Assembly: GCF_018446385.1 (NCBI RefSeq)
Contig: NC_056001.1
Coordinates: 10,844,672 to 10,908,671, forward strand
DNA: 64,000 nt
Source of the DNA: Zingiber officinale
Taxonomy: Eukaryota > Streptophyta > Magnoliopsida > Zingiberales > Zingiberaceae
Direction: 5' to 3'
In this document: in pieces, positions 48,824 to 60,157 of the stretch
Numbering within the stretch: position 1 is the first letter of the stretch
How the letters are laid out: every line of letters starts with the position of its first letter
Notes under the pieces: model-generated
Told to the model about the DNA's origin: nothing
The model's input: the letters and a program-made list of their open reading frames with translations, nothing else
Databases searched by the model: none
Position numbers and translations under genes: made by a program

Positions 48824-51000
48824 TCAAGATCCAGGGGCTGGCGGCATTCTACAGGTCCTCCGATTATGGCCCAGTTGTTTGCACCTGCTGCATTTGATTT
48901 TTACCTTCCCATTATGTTTTGACTCGATCCTTGCCTTCTTTCGCCTACCAGGCTGCACAAGGCTACGTGGACATAGCACTATAATGTTGTTGACACCCCT
49001 AGGCCAAAATTCTTTTCTTCGACAGGGGTAAATACGATCCATGTATGTCGTTTTCCAATTATGTGAATGAAAGTAATGCTCACAATATGGGAGTGTATCC
49101 ATGTTCCGGTGAATTATGACGGCATTTGCATGTGAGCAAGGCAATCCTGAAATTTGAAACTCCCCACAGTTATAATATTTCCTCTCCAAATCAACAATGT
49201 ATGAAGCACCCCATGTCTCTACTTCCATTTCGGATTGAGAGTAGGGGTGAACTTTATATCGTCTAGCTTTCTCTCTCCTTGATTGCATTTCTTTGGTAGC
49301 ATGAGGTGTCAACGCTACATACCATTTCGACGCTTCCTCCTTACGGTTACAGAACCATTGAGCTACATTTCTTCTGGTATTATCAATTAACCTGTTTATC
49401 GGAAATTCACGCGTCTCCTTGAACAAAGCATTTAAACTCTCTACACAATTGGTGGTTAGCATTGTGTACCTTCTCCCACTAAAGTGTGCATTAGCCCATC
49501 TTTTAGGGTCAATGTTTTGAAGCCACTTATGAGCATCTGGATGTTTTTCAAGCATGGATTGCATTATGAGATCATATTGTAGTGTTGTGTTTGCTCGAGC
49601 AGCTGCCCAAAACAACCCTAAACCTGACCTACTGCCAGTATCTGTTACCATATTGCAAGACATGTGGTGGCAACAAAAAGCATGATGGGCAGTAGGGTAT
49701 ACTTTCCTAACTGCTGCTATAATGCCACGATGTCTATCTGATACTATACTCATTGACTCTGGATCAACATTAAAGAATCTCTTCGTATGATCCAGAAACC
49801 ACTCCCATGCAGACCCACATTCAACTTCAGCGATTCCAAAGGCTACTGGGAGGACATTGTCATTAGCATCTATTGATGTAGCCATCAACAACACACCTGA
49901 ATATTTGCCTCTTAGGTGTGTGGCATCAATTCCAATTAATTTACGCAGATAAGACCTGAATACTCTCCTACAAGCTCCTAACCCCAAAAACATCGCTGGA
50001 ACTGATTATCCTCATTCCTGTGTAGTGCAATATAGGTTTCAGGATCCCTGACTCTTAACTCACGCAGATATAGTGGAAGATCTCTATATGCTTGATCATA
50101 ATCTCCAACAACTTTCTTCATCGCTTTCTCTCGAGCTATGTAAGCTTTTCTGTAGGATATGGTCACTCCGAACCTGGCTTTTATATCTGCTATAATCATA
50201 CTTGGCTTGTATTGTTCATTAGCAAGAAATTGCTCTTCAACAAAGGAAGCTACAAAGGATGAAGAGCATGCTTGATGATCAGCACTTTCCCTAATGGTGC
50301 CACATTGGTGTTCCTTTATATATTTCGTAACAATGAACTCGACATCCCCCCTGGCAACTACTCTCCACTTACACGGTTGATTGAAGCAGACAGCTTTTAC
50401 TTTATTTTTCCGAGTGTCAAATGGGTTATATCTCATATGTTTAACCATGGCATGCTTCACAAGTTGATTCTTGAACTCTTGTCGAGACTGAAATATCTGT
50501 CCTACAAAAAATTCATGCTGATCTGTTGCCTCTTCAATTGGCCTTTGGAGCAATCGAGAATTTAGAATATATGGATCATCAGCTATTGGGAACTCCTCCT
50601 CTAAGTCACTATACTGCTCTTGAGATATTTCATATTGTTCAATCTGCATATCATCAGCAAAGAATTCTTGTACATTTGTATTGCATTGCATTTCCTCTCC
50701 ATTTCAGTTATAATACCCTTCCTCCTCACTCCAACTAGGCTCATAGTAATCAACAAGTGTTGCACACGGGTTCAGAACCTCATCTTCTTGAATACTAGCT
50801 TCTTCATTTAGATCAAATGTGAAATTACTGCTCGTATTTCTATTTGTGTTATGCACACAATTATACTGTGAAGATGATGGAATATTTGTTCTGGATACTT
50901 CTCCTACATTATCTGCATGTCCAATGCTAGAAGTTGCATCAAGAGTATTCCATATCTCATATAGAATTTCGTCAGTTATATGATCATCCCTGATAAATAA
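48824..51000 (-). pseudogene. mudrA-type transposase, broken by frameshift and stop
   Basis: On minus, frame 50691-49978 holds the MuDR N-terminal domain (FVGQIFQSRQEFKNQL, QPCKWRVVARGD, KEHQCGTI). Frame 49993-48824 (389 codons) holds the MULE DDE domain (LIGIDATHLRGKYSG, SIVSDRHRGI), a SWIM-type zinc finger (CGEFQISGLPCSHA, only partly CxC) and a C-terminal zinc knuckle CSRCKQLGHNRRTC. The two frames overlap by 16 bases at a point where the family is normally continuous, which indicates a one-base loss near 49,990. Upstream of the ATG at 50691 the same frame continues after a TGA at 50706-50704 with an acidic segment back to an acceptor-like site at about 50,990. So either the start is 50691 or a nonsense mutation is present. 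It should catalyse cut-and-paste transposition if intact; as it stands it is not functional. Confidence 0.9.
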
Positions 51001-51119
51001 ATTAAAAAACTATTTTAGTAAATTTGCAACTACATAATCATTTTTTGTAGTTAAATTGTAATTTTGCTCAAACTAGGAACGGTCTGATGTAAAAGTAAAG
51101 TTTTAACCACATAACACAT

Positions 51120-51265
51120 TATCGATATCAGGCTCTACGTGGGCCTGATATCATAGGTATCAGGCCCACGTTAGGCCTGATATCTATGATATCAGGCCCA
51201 CGTTGGGCATGATATCTATGATATCAGGCCCACGATGGGCCTGATCTCATAGATATCAAGCCACT
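51120..51265. repeat. Palindrome cluster upstream of mudrA
   Basis: Four alternating arms of GGGCCTGATATC and GATATCAGGCCC with ATAG/CTATG loops lie about 430-570 bp upstream of the mudrA ATG. They share the arm sequence with the array palindromes but have different loops. Confidence 0.88.
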
Positions 51266-51269
51266 TTTG

Positions 51270-51910
51270 AAGCAGATACTTATTGTAAACTAGGACCACC
51301 ACTGACTAAACCCTAGCCAAACTTAACTATCAACGCCAAAAACTAACATGAATTAAATCGATTAAGTCTTCTATTACATCATAATTCAGGTGTTATTGAA
51401 TATTATTCCCCACACAACCAAAATTAACCATAATACCACTTTTTGCTGCCACCCTTCACAGACAAATGGTGTACTTTTTATTTACCTTCACTACCCTATT
51501 TTACAGTAAAAAAATCCATACATACATGTCTAAATCTTTAAATGTGTGCTTCTACTCATTTCCCTCTTGCAAGAAGTTTGTCCTTCTCGGCTGACCTTCT
51601 TAACTTAATTTGTCCTTGGTCTCCTCTAGCAACTCTTACGCAATTATGCCATAAACCTAACTGGTCTATTGCAATCGCCAACCACCACAAGCAGTAATGG
51701 CAAGCGCAGGGTTCATATTTTTTTTTCTTTCAAGTTTATAACACCACACAGAGGGGGACGAAGGGAGAGAGACGGTGAGAAGACGTGTATCCGAACCACA
51801 AATTATTTTTCTATTCTACTTTCGGCTTGGATGCTTGGAAAAATGTGTTTGAAAAAGGCGGTTGCCAGGTTAGCCAGAGGGGTAATCTGGGGATTGATTT
51901 TGGTAAACTC
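51270..51910. other. Right subterminal region of the MULE
   Basis: AT-rich sequence between the mudrA upstream palindromes and the right terminal repeat. It presumably holds the mudrA promoter and any leader exon. No gene seen; a short plus-strand frame at 51,669-51,923 lacks family features. Confidence 0.4.
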
Positions 51911-51989
51911 CGCCTTTTGGTAAATACAAAACTGTGATGCATTTTTTGGTAAATACATTAACTGTAGTACGCCTTTTGGTAAATTGCCG
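51911..51989 (-). repeat. Right terminal inverted repeat of the MULE
   Basis: Read on minus it starts CGGCAATTTACCAAAAGGCG and carries the same three spaced motifs as the left end. The adjacent sequence further in (51,700-51,910) retains diffuse similarity to the left subterminal region, including a run resembling TAACCC(T/C). Confidence 0.93.
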
Positions 51990-52086
51990 TTAATAAATCC
52001 TTAATGCAAAAGTATGAAAAAGAGAAGGTGAGGGGAGCTCTCAAATTATGCTTTTCTGTAGTCTTCTATCTTATTGCGACTATTAT

Positions 52087-53380
52087 TGTTGATGTAATTT
52101 GGACCAACGATCTAGTTCAGATTTTAATAAATGACAAGTGAGTTAAGTTAGATATTATTATGATCTAATTATTTTACCAAATGTACAGGAGTCGACAAGT
52201 CTAGAGGACTTAACACCATAATAAAACCCAACTGGGTCTGAGAATCCAATAATTAGTACAAAACTCAGATAGGTCAAAGGACTGACTTGATATCTGACAG
52301 GAAGTCTAGTTGGGTCTGCGAAGCCGACAACTGGCCGAAATCCAGTTGGGTTTGCGAACTTGACAACTGCATGAAGACCTAGTGGGTCGAGAAGTTAGTC
52401 AACCGACTATAAGTTGGTAAATGAAGGTAAGTCACTGGAGGAGAGTGACTGGGTGAGAATGCATCCCGGTTGAGGGGCAGTAGACGTCAGTCTAGTTTAA
52501 ATCTATTTTGGATCCCTAAGCTGAGACCTTGACTAGTTTCTTATCCCACAAGGATAGGGACTAATTAATACTCCTTATTATGATTGTACCAAAACTTGTT
52601 TTGTAGGTTAGGTATTGTCATGTTGGACTAACCTAACTTGCAAGACAACAAGAACAAAAAAAACCTCGAGTGAACAGTACCTGAGACGCTTTCAAGCATT
52701 GGAAGACGCTTTCGCACTGTTCATTGAAAGTGTCTTCCATAGCACTGAATGTGCCTTCAAAGGGATAAAATTCAGACTTCGTCGTAGATAAGGAGCGAGC
52801 TATTCTGGATAAAGTTTTGGCCATTGAAGGCGCCTTTAAGGCTTTGGAAAGCGCCTTCCACACCCTTTAAAAGGGTATCTCTAGGAGCATTCAGACAGAA
52901 CTTTCATACAAGCTTCTATGCATTCAATTGGCTTTCCGACTGCTCTAGTTTGCTGCTGTTGCCCTGCTACGACTTTACTTTGCCTGATTATCATTAAGAA
53001 GCCATCCAAACACCAAGCTTAAGCAGACCGTCTACGAAAGTGTTCGGTAATATCAATTGCTGTATTTAATTTCTGCAAACGAGAAGTGTAGTGTGTTACA
53101 TTTCTCCGATTCTTTTGTACATGATCCCCTTTTCCGGAGGTTCCGGAAGAGGCTTTGGTGAATTACCCGTCGATAGGTCTGCAGGACCTGGGTCTTGGAG
53201 TAGGAGTCGTTAAAGGCTCCGAACAAAGTAAACCGAATGAGTTTGCGTGTTCTTTTGCTTGTTTTTCTACTTCGCTTTCTAACTTAATTTTCCGTTGCGT
53301 ACTTTGATTTCAAAATTGAAAAATAAGATTTTTAAAAACCATGTGATTCACCCCCCCCCTTCTCATGTGCGTCTCGATCA
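52087..53380 (+). repeat. Left LTR
   Basis: Begins TGTTGATGTAATTTGG and ends TCTCGATCA next to the primer-binding region. It matches the right LTR over its whole length, including the segment with CTTATCCCACAAGGAT. A palindrome related to GAAGGCGCCTTC is present but mutated here. Confidence 0.88.
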
Positions 53381-53639
53381 AACAAGTGCTATAAGAGCAG
53401 GTTCTATTCTGAATTGGTGCAACTACCAATCAAGCCAGGGGGATCATTTTTTTGGTCTTTCATATCTTATCTGATTTGGTAAAACTTACCTCTTCAGATA
53501 ATTATTTTTCATTCAGTTTTAACTCAAAGTTGGTGCAACACCACTTGAGTTCTTCGATATTTTTTTCTCAAACTCTGCTAATCCAAGATCAAGTCTTGGT
53601 ATCTCCTCTTAGTTCTTTATTTCAGTGATAAATGACCCA

Positions 53640-54560
53640 ACTTGAGGGATACATCATTGCTCATCCTCCTCTCTTCAAAGGAGATGACTTCCCCTACTGG
53701 AAGAGATGAATGGAAGTATACCTGAAGGCCAACTTCGACTAATGGTTTAACATCACCAAAGGATACAAGGCGCCAGTCGACCATAACACTGAAATTCTAA
53801 TGGACCCGAAAAATTAGAATCCAGAGATGAAGAAAAATATCCAAATTGACTTCAAGGTCTCAACATAATCCAGTGCAAAGTAACAAAGGTGGAACTGAAC
53901 CACATCAGCCCACACTAAAATGCAAAGGAGCTATGGGATAAGCTCATAGAACTATACGAGAGAACCAACGACACAAAGGTAACAAAAATGGACTTGCCCT
54001 TAAATAGATTATTTAACATCAAAATACAGGAAGAAGAGTCTGCCAATCAGTTACACATGAGGATAAAGGACATCCTCAACAGACTCCACGAAATCGACCA
54101 TCAGATGGAGAACCGAGATCTAATAAGATATGCTCTAAACGTATTTTCTCGAAATGCACTGTGGGCATCCATTGTGGATACCTACAAAATCTTGAGAAAT
54201 TTATTTAAATTAAAATTAGATGAACTTTTCTATGAATTAGAGCTGCATGAACAGACTAACGCCAAACCTGAAAAAGGCATTGCTCTTGTTACAGGATCGT
54301 CAAAAGAAGAATCCAGACCTAAACTTGAACCAGTAGATGAGTTTGACTCAAACTTATATGATGAAAAATACCTAGTGAATCTGGTAAAAAATATGTTCAC
54401 TAGGAGAAAGAAAGACTTCACTAAAAGGGATCTGCAGAAGATCAAGTCTACTCCCAGCAACATCAAAACAAACATCACATGCTTTAGATGCAACAAGAAG
54501 GGACATTATAAGAACGATTGTCGGAAGCTCAAGAAGAAGAAAGCCCTTAAGGCGACTTAG
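53640..54560 (+). pseudogene. Copia-type gag remnant
   Basis: The N-terminal part (53,640-53,987) is readable but full of stops. An open stretch at 53988-54560 (190 codons) follows, with the helical UBN2-like gag core and a zinc knuckle CFRCNKKGHYKNDC (C-x2-C-x4-H-x4-C) followed by a Lys-rich tail. Downstream sequence stays weakly in frame for about 100 more codons before it degrades. Gag would form the virus-like particle of the retrotransposon; this copy cannot. Confidence 0.85.
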
Positions 54561-57500
54561 GGTGAATCATCCGCAGAGGAATCAGATAGTGACGAACCGA
54601 AGCACACCAACTACCTCGTGCTAATAGCATATGGACCAGAATCCGAAAGTGAATAGGAAGACGAGTTCGAACTCGAATTGAACCACGAGTCCGCACTCAT
54701 TTCCGAAGGTTCTGACAAGGTACAATCTATTTTAAGTAAAAAGTTTTTTTTAAATAATTGCATGTTTACATGGGAAATTAACTATGTCTGAAAATCAAAT
54801 AAATGAACTAAGTATAGAAAATAAAACACTTAATGAATAACTAAAATCAATCTCAATGACCGAGCCAATTCAAGCTGAAATCTCAACCTAAGTTGCAAAA
54901 CTTGAAGAGGACAATTTTAGATTGAAAGGTGAAGTAGTTGAACTAAAATAACTGCTAGAAAAATTTATAACTTGATTCAAGTACTTTGATATGATACTTG
55001 GATCACAAAGAACTGTATACAATAAGTCCGGACTCAGATACAAGTCTAGCTCAACTAACAAAACATTTATATCTCTAGTTAATCAAAATAAAAATCAAAC
55101 CAAAGCCCAGGTTCCAAAAGCATGCCTAAACACGTAAGTAGGAATCAATCAATATTATGTACCTAAAAAGAAAATATACTATTTAAAACCAAATAAATCA
55201 AATAAACCAAATAAACAAAAAAGGCCAACCCTAATCTCAAAAATTAAACTTTCTAAGCTAAATTCAATAAAATCCAACAAAGTAATAACTAAACCTAAAC
55301 TAAATAGAATTAATCTAAACTATAACAAAGTCTATTATAATTATAAAATAAATCGACATAAACATAAAACCTAAATTTTAATAATTCAGGGGAAGACTCA
55401 AACTGGTTGGCACCTCCAAAGCAATAGTTTACCCGGCGGGGTAATTAGGACTAAGTTAAATATGGACAAAAGTATAAGTAGATAAATGGTAATGGAGAAA
55501 TTTTGGATTATAGTAGGTTAGGGAAGCTTCATCTATGCATGTCTAGGAAGATATGACTTCGATCTGGTGCATTTGATTGAGTGGAACTAATTAAAGCTAC
55601 CCCTTACTAATCATAACTGGTAACATAAAGTTAAACCAAATCTTAAAATTCAACTTAACTCATCTTACAAAATCATAGAATTCCCTGATTGAAAATATAG
55701 ATCGGGTGAGATGACTAAGGATTAAAATTAAACTAAATTAAATTAAAATAAAATAAATCAAACCAAATTAAAATAGATTAAAATAAAAATAAATTAAAAT
55801 TAAAATTTAATTCAAATTAAATTAAAATTAAAACTTAATTAAACTTAAACATAAAAAATAAAAATTTGACATCAAAGGCGCCGGAGGTGCCTTCGGAAAG
55901 GCAGGAAAATTCCCGCCTCAACCGACTGAAAGTGCCTTAAGTAGGTTGAAGGCACCCTCTATAGCACGTGGATGGGGCCTTCTATTAAGCTGAAGGCGCC
56001 TTCAATTCAACTTTTTCCAGCGAACAGAGCATAGCTATGTTCGTGATTTTACTCATGGCAAGGCACCTTCCCGCGACTGATTTCCAAGTTTTCTACCTCC
56101 AAACTTCAACAATACCTCCTAGGTATACTCTAACTTAATATATCTAGTCAATATTTGGTTGTTTGTATGTTTCCTTTGAAAATATACGTTTGCACACAAT
56201 ATTGTGCTACTTTAGGAAATGATGAAATGTTGCTCCTACCTCGAGCAACACTCCATCTACTAATGCTAGATTTCCCACTCCACGACTTAGGCTAGACTTT
56301 CTATAGCATACATACATTACACTTAAATCTAGGTTTTTGAGTAGGTCCCTTTTCACCAGATACTATGCACCTATCATTGGGATCATTGACTATTACTAGT
56401 TAGACATGCTAGTTTACTCTAGTCATTCAGTAAATCTAGACCTGTGTACATAATTTGCAACAACCTAGTTAAGATCGACGATCTGACATACTTCACTAGA
56501 GTTGGTGAAAAAGACTTTAGCTTCTCCCCCACTCTATTGTATGATAGCTTAGGACTTAGGAGATCAGTCTATCTATTTTTATGTTACCCTAGTAAGGATT
56601 TGCCATTTGGCGAACCCTACTAATATATCACATTGGATACTATCCATATGTACTTTTTTAGGGAGGAGAGACTACCTACTGTGCCTGACTTTAGGTCACT
56701 CTCCCTTAGGGTACAGGACTATGTCCTGTATTAAGTCCTGACCACCTGTATTTTGCCGATCACATCTTGCGATGTTGCGATGATGTGACACTCTCATTCC
56801 TTCTTCCTATATGCACTTTGTCAGTGCTTTGACATCGACATTGCATTACACATATTCCAGAATATCATTCATACATCCAGTCTCATCACTAGGTGTCAGG
56901 TTCATATATCCTATTGTCATATTTTGACATATATATTTTCAACCATAAGGATAGATATGACCCAGGGTACATCCACTTCCCTTAGTGCGTATGACGAGAT
57001 TGGTCAGCATTAGCTTGCATTAGTAAATATAGACGTCACTACTTAGGGGGGACTAGCTTGGAGAGTGGGACCGCAACCAAACGCTCCAGGCAAGGCCTAG
57101 GACGATTTTCCACCTATCATTCCTACCGAGGGAGCGGAGTTGCAGACATTCACGGCTGAGGAGCTCTTTGGATATCCTCTGACTCCGACCCAGCCCTCAA
57201 CCTCGACCCAGCCCTTGACCTCGTTATCTGTCGAGGACTGACTAGCTCGACTTGAGGAGTTTTCTGCACAGTTCTAGCAGTCAGTCTCGGACGGATTTAG
57301 TGTTATTCGGGGAGAGATGACCATCGGATTCTCCTCTCTCAAGGAGGAGATGTCCATCGAATTTTAGTAGATTCTTTAGGCTTACAGAGCACCTGAGCAT
57401 CCCCCACCTCTATCTACTGACGATGACTAGATTTGACTATGTCTAGTGCACTGTTTTACATTGTATATCTGATTGACTTGATCTACACCTTTAGCTATTT

Positions 57501-58861
57501 TTTTGCCTATCTATTTGTTAATCTACAAAGTTCCTTTTTAGATTAGGACTGCTATTTTTAAAATAATTTTTCAAATGGTTTGTAAATTCTAGGGAAATCT
57601 CTTATATTTTCTTAAAATTTCCATTTACTTAGTTATTCAAAATTGACTTTAGCCTTAGTCTAGATCAAATTCATAGAAAGCATATTCCTATAGATCTCGG
57701 ACTTGAGCATTTCACAAACACAATAGGTCTACCTTAGTTATGTATTCAAATATTTAGAATGACGTGAGATGTGTAGGTCCTTTGCCTAGACTTCAGATGC
57801 TTATATCAGTGCATCAACACAGGTTTAGGCAAAAAATATTAATATTATAGTGATCAGGTTAAGTAGTCCATTTTGGTTAAACACTAACTGAATCCATCTA
57901 CTTAACCTGACTAACCAAGTGAACACTGCTATTTTTTGATAGTTAGTTAGTAACTAACGGTTAGACATTTAAGGCCAAAATTTTTTAGATGAATATCTTT
58001 TTTATATATCCGGTTTAGGGAGAGGATAATAAAAAATAATTTTCAAATATATTTATTTCCTTTCCTAATATTTGTTTTCAAAATTATTATCTAAATTACC
58101 TTTAAAATTATTTTCAAAACTCTTTTTGAAACATACTTTCAAAATTAATTTTAGGATACTTGCTTTCCAAAATTCTTATACTTTTTCAAACTATCTGACT
58201 TAAAAATTGCAAGTTGAAAAACATTTTGTAGGATATTTTTAGAAAACACTTTGAAAATTTTGAAAAATTTTATTTAAAGGTTATTTTTTTCACTTTGAAA
58301 AACCTTTTCAAACTATTTTGCAAAGTAAATAATTTCATTTGTAAAGTAATTTCAATTATTTATCTTGACAACTAGTTCGCAAATATTCAAAATAATCTTT
58401 CAAATTCTTTAAAATTTATTTTAAAATTGTTACAAAAGCTACTTTAAATTATTTTACAAAAGTCCTTTGCAAACCCCTCTTAAAATATTTTATTTGAAAA
58501 CTTCTCTCTATATCTATATACTCTAAAAATCATTTATTTGAAAACTTCTCTCTATATCTATATACTCTAAAAAATCATTTTATAAAAAGTTAGCTTTCCA
58601 AACATGTTATAAATTTTGAATACTTCTTTCAAATTGAGTGGTAATTTTTCATAATTAGGTTCATTTATCTACACATTTTTTGATAAATGTCAAAGTGAAA
58701 GGTTTAGAGTTTAAGTAAGAAAATCAAAAAACTTAATCTTAAAATGATACAGAGAACAAAAATTTACTTGTTTATCTTTATTCTCTTAAAGTCATTTTTG
58801 TTTTACATTTTGTTTCCTAACTTTAACCCATGTTATCATTACATCAAGAAGAAGAAGATTA

Positions 58862-60152
58862 TTAGTGTAATTTGCATTAACGGTCTAGCTCATATTTTGA
58901 TGAATGACAAGTAAATTAAGTAGTTGTTATTGTGGTTTAATTACTATATCAAGTGTATAGGAGTTGACAGATCTAGAGGACATGACACCAGGATGAAACC
59001 CAACTATGTTTGAGGACTCAATAGTTGGTACGAAGCCTAAATAGGTCAAAGGGTTGACCTAATATCTGATAGGAAATTCAGTTGGATCCATAGAGCCTAA
59101 CAGCTGGTCGAAATCCAATTGGGTCTGCGGACTTGACAACTGTCATGAAGATATGGTGGGTCGAAAGGCTAGTCAACCGACTACAAGTTGGTAAGTGAAG
59201 GTAAGTCACTGGAGGAGAGTGACTGGGTGAGAATGCATCCCGGTTGAGGGGCAGTAGGCGTCAGTCTAGTTTAAGTCTATTTTGGATCCCTAAGCTGAGA
59301 CCTTGACTAGTTTCTTATCCCACAAGGATAAGGACTAATTAATACTCCTTATTATGATTGTACTAAAACTTGTTTTGTAGGTTAGATATTGTCATGTTGA
59401 ACTAACCTAACTTGTAGGGCAAAAGGAGCAAAAAATGTCTCGGGTGAACAGTACTCTAGGCGCCTTTAAGCATTGGAAGCCGCCTTCACATTGTTCATTG
59501 AAGGCGCCTTCGGTGCTATGAAAGACACTTCAAAGGTATAAAATCCAGACTTTGTCGCAGATAATGAGCGAGCTATGCTGGATAAAGTTTAACCATTAAA
59601 GGTGCCTTCAAGGATATGGAAGGCGCCTTCCACACCCTTTAAAAGGGTATCTCGAGGAGCGTTCAAGACAAAACTTCCATATGAGCTTCTATACATCCAA
59701 TTGACTTTCTGACTGCTCTGACTTGCAGCTACTGCCCTGCTACGACTTTACTATGTTTGATCGTCGTCAAGAAGCCATCCAAACACTGAGCTAAAGCAGA
59801 CCGTCTAAGAAAGTGTTCAGTAACATAAATTACTATACTTAATTTCTGTAAATGAGAAGTGTAGTGTATTACACTTCTCCAATTCTTTTGTACTCGATCC
59901 CTTTTTCTGACGGTTCCAGAAGAGACTTTTAGTGAATTATCCGTCAATAGGCCTGTGAGACCTGGTCTTGGAGTAGAAGTCGTTGAAGTCTCAAAACCAA
60001 GTAAACCAACTGAATTTGCATGTTATTTTACTTGTTTTTCTACTTCGCTTTCAACTAAGTTTTCCGCCATGTACTTTGATCTCAAAATTAAAAAATAAGA
60101 TTTTTGAAAACCACGTGATTCACCCACCTCCCCCCTCACGTGCATCTTAACA
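58862..60152 (+). repeat. Right LTR
   Basis: Begins near 58862 (TTAGTGTAATTT, the terminal bases diverged from the left LTR) and ends CATCTTAACA at 60152, followed by ATTAT. It contains two perfect copies of the 12 bp palindrome GAAGGCGCCTTC (59500-59511 and 59619-59630). Confidence 0.88.
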
Positions 60153-60157
60153 ATTAT

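Larger units (their letters stand above)
36770..51998. mobile_element. 15.2 kb Mutator-like element with two Ulp1 genes and a mudrA gene
   Basis: The element proper is 36779-51989 (15,211 bp). A perfect 9 bp target duplication TTAATAAAT flanks it (36770-36778 and 51990-51998), the size typical of Mutator. Terminal inverted repeats of 79 bp (36779-36857 and 51911-51989) differ at six positions by eye, all transitions, and weaker similarity extends further in. Cargo: Ulp1-like gene A (37181-40391, +), tandem array 1, Ulp1-like gene B (43537-46355, +), tandem array 2 in inverse orientation, and mudrA (about 48,824-51,000, -). Plant MULEs carrying Ulp1-like genes are known as the Kaonashi type; two such genes plus large internal arrays in one element is unusual to my knowledge. 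Confidence 0.93.
52082..60157 (+). mobile_element. Gag-only LTR retrotransposon (TR-GAG-like)
   Basis: The element proper is 52087-60152 (about 8.07 kb) with the 5 bp duplication ATTAT at 52082-52086 and 60153-60157. Left LTR 52087-53380 and right LTR 58862-60152 are alignable throughout, with many mismatches, so the insertion is old. A degenerate primer-binding site (TGCTATAAGAGCAGGT, compare TGGTATCAGAGC for initiator tRNA-Met) follows the left LTR. A purine tract AAGAAGAAGAAGA precedes the right LTR. The only protein trace is gag. Between 54,600 and 58,850 I found no protease, integrase, reverse transcriptase or RNase H motif. Copia-type by LTR and gag features. Confidence 0.85.

Noticed and set aside
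57000..57430. Possible second coding remnant (Pro/Thr-rich) inside the LTR element
   Set aside because: Several in-frame stops in every frame and no recognisable pol or envelope-like motif.
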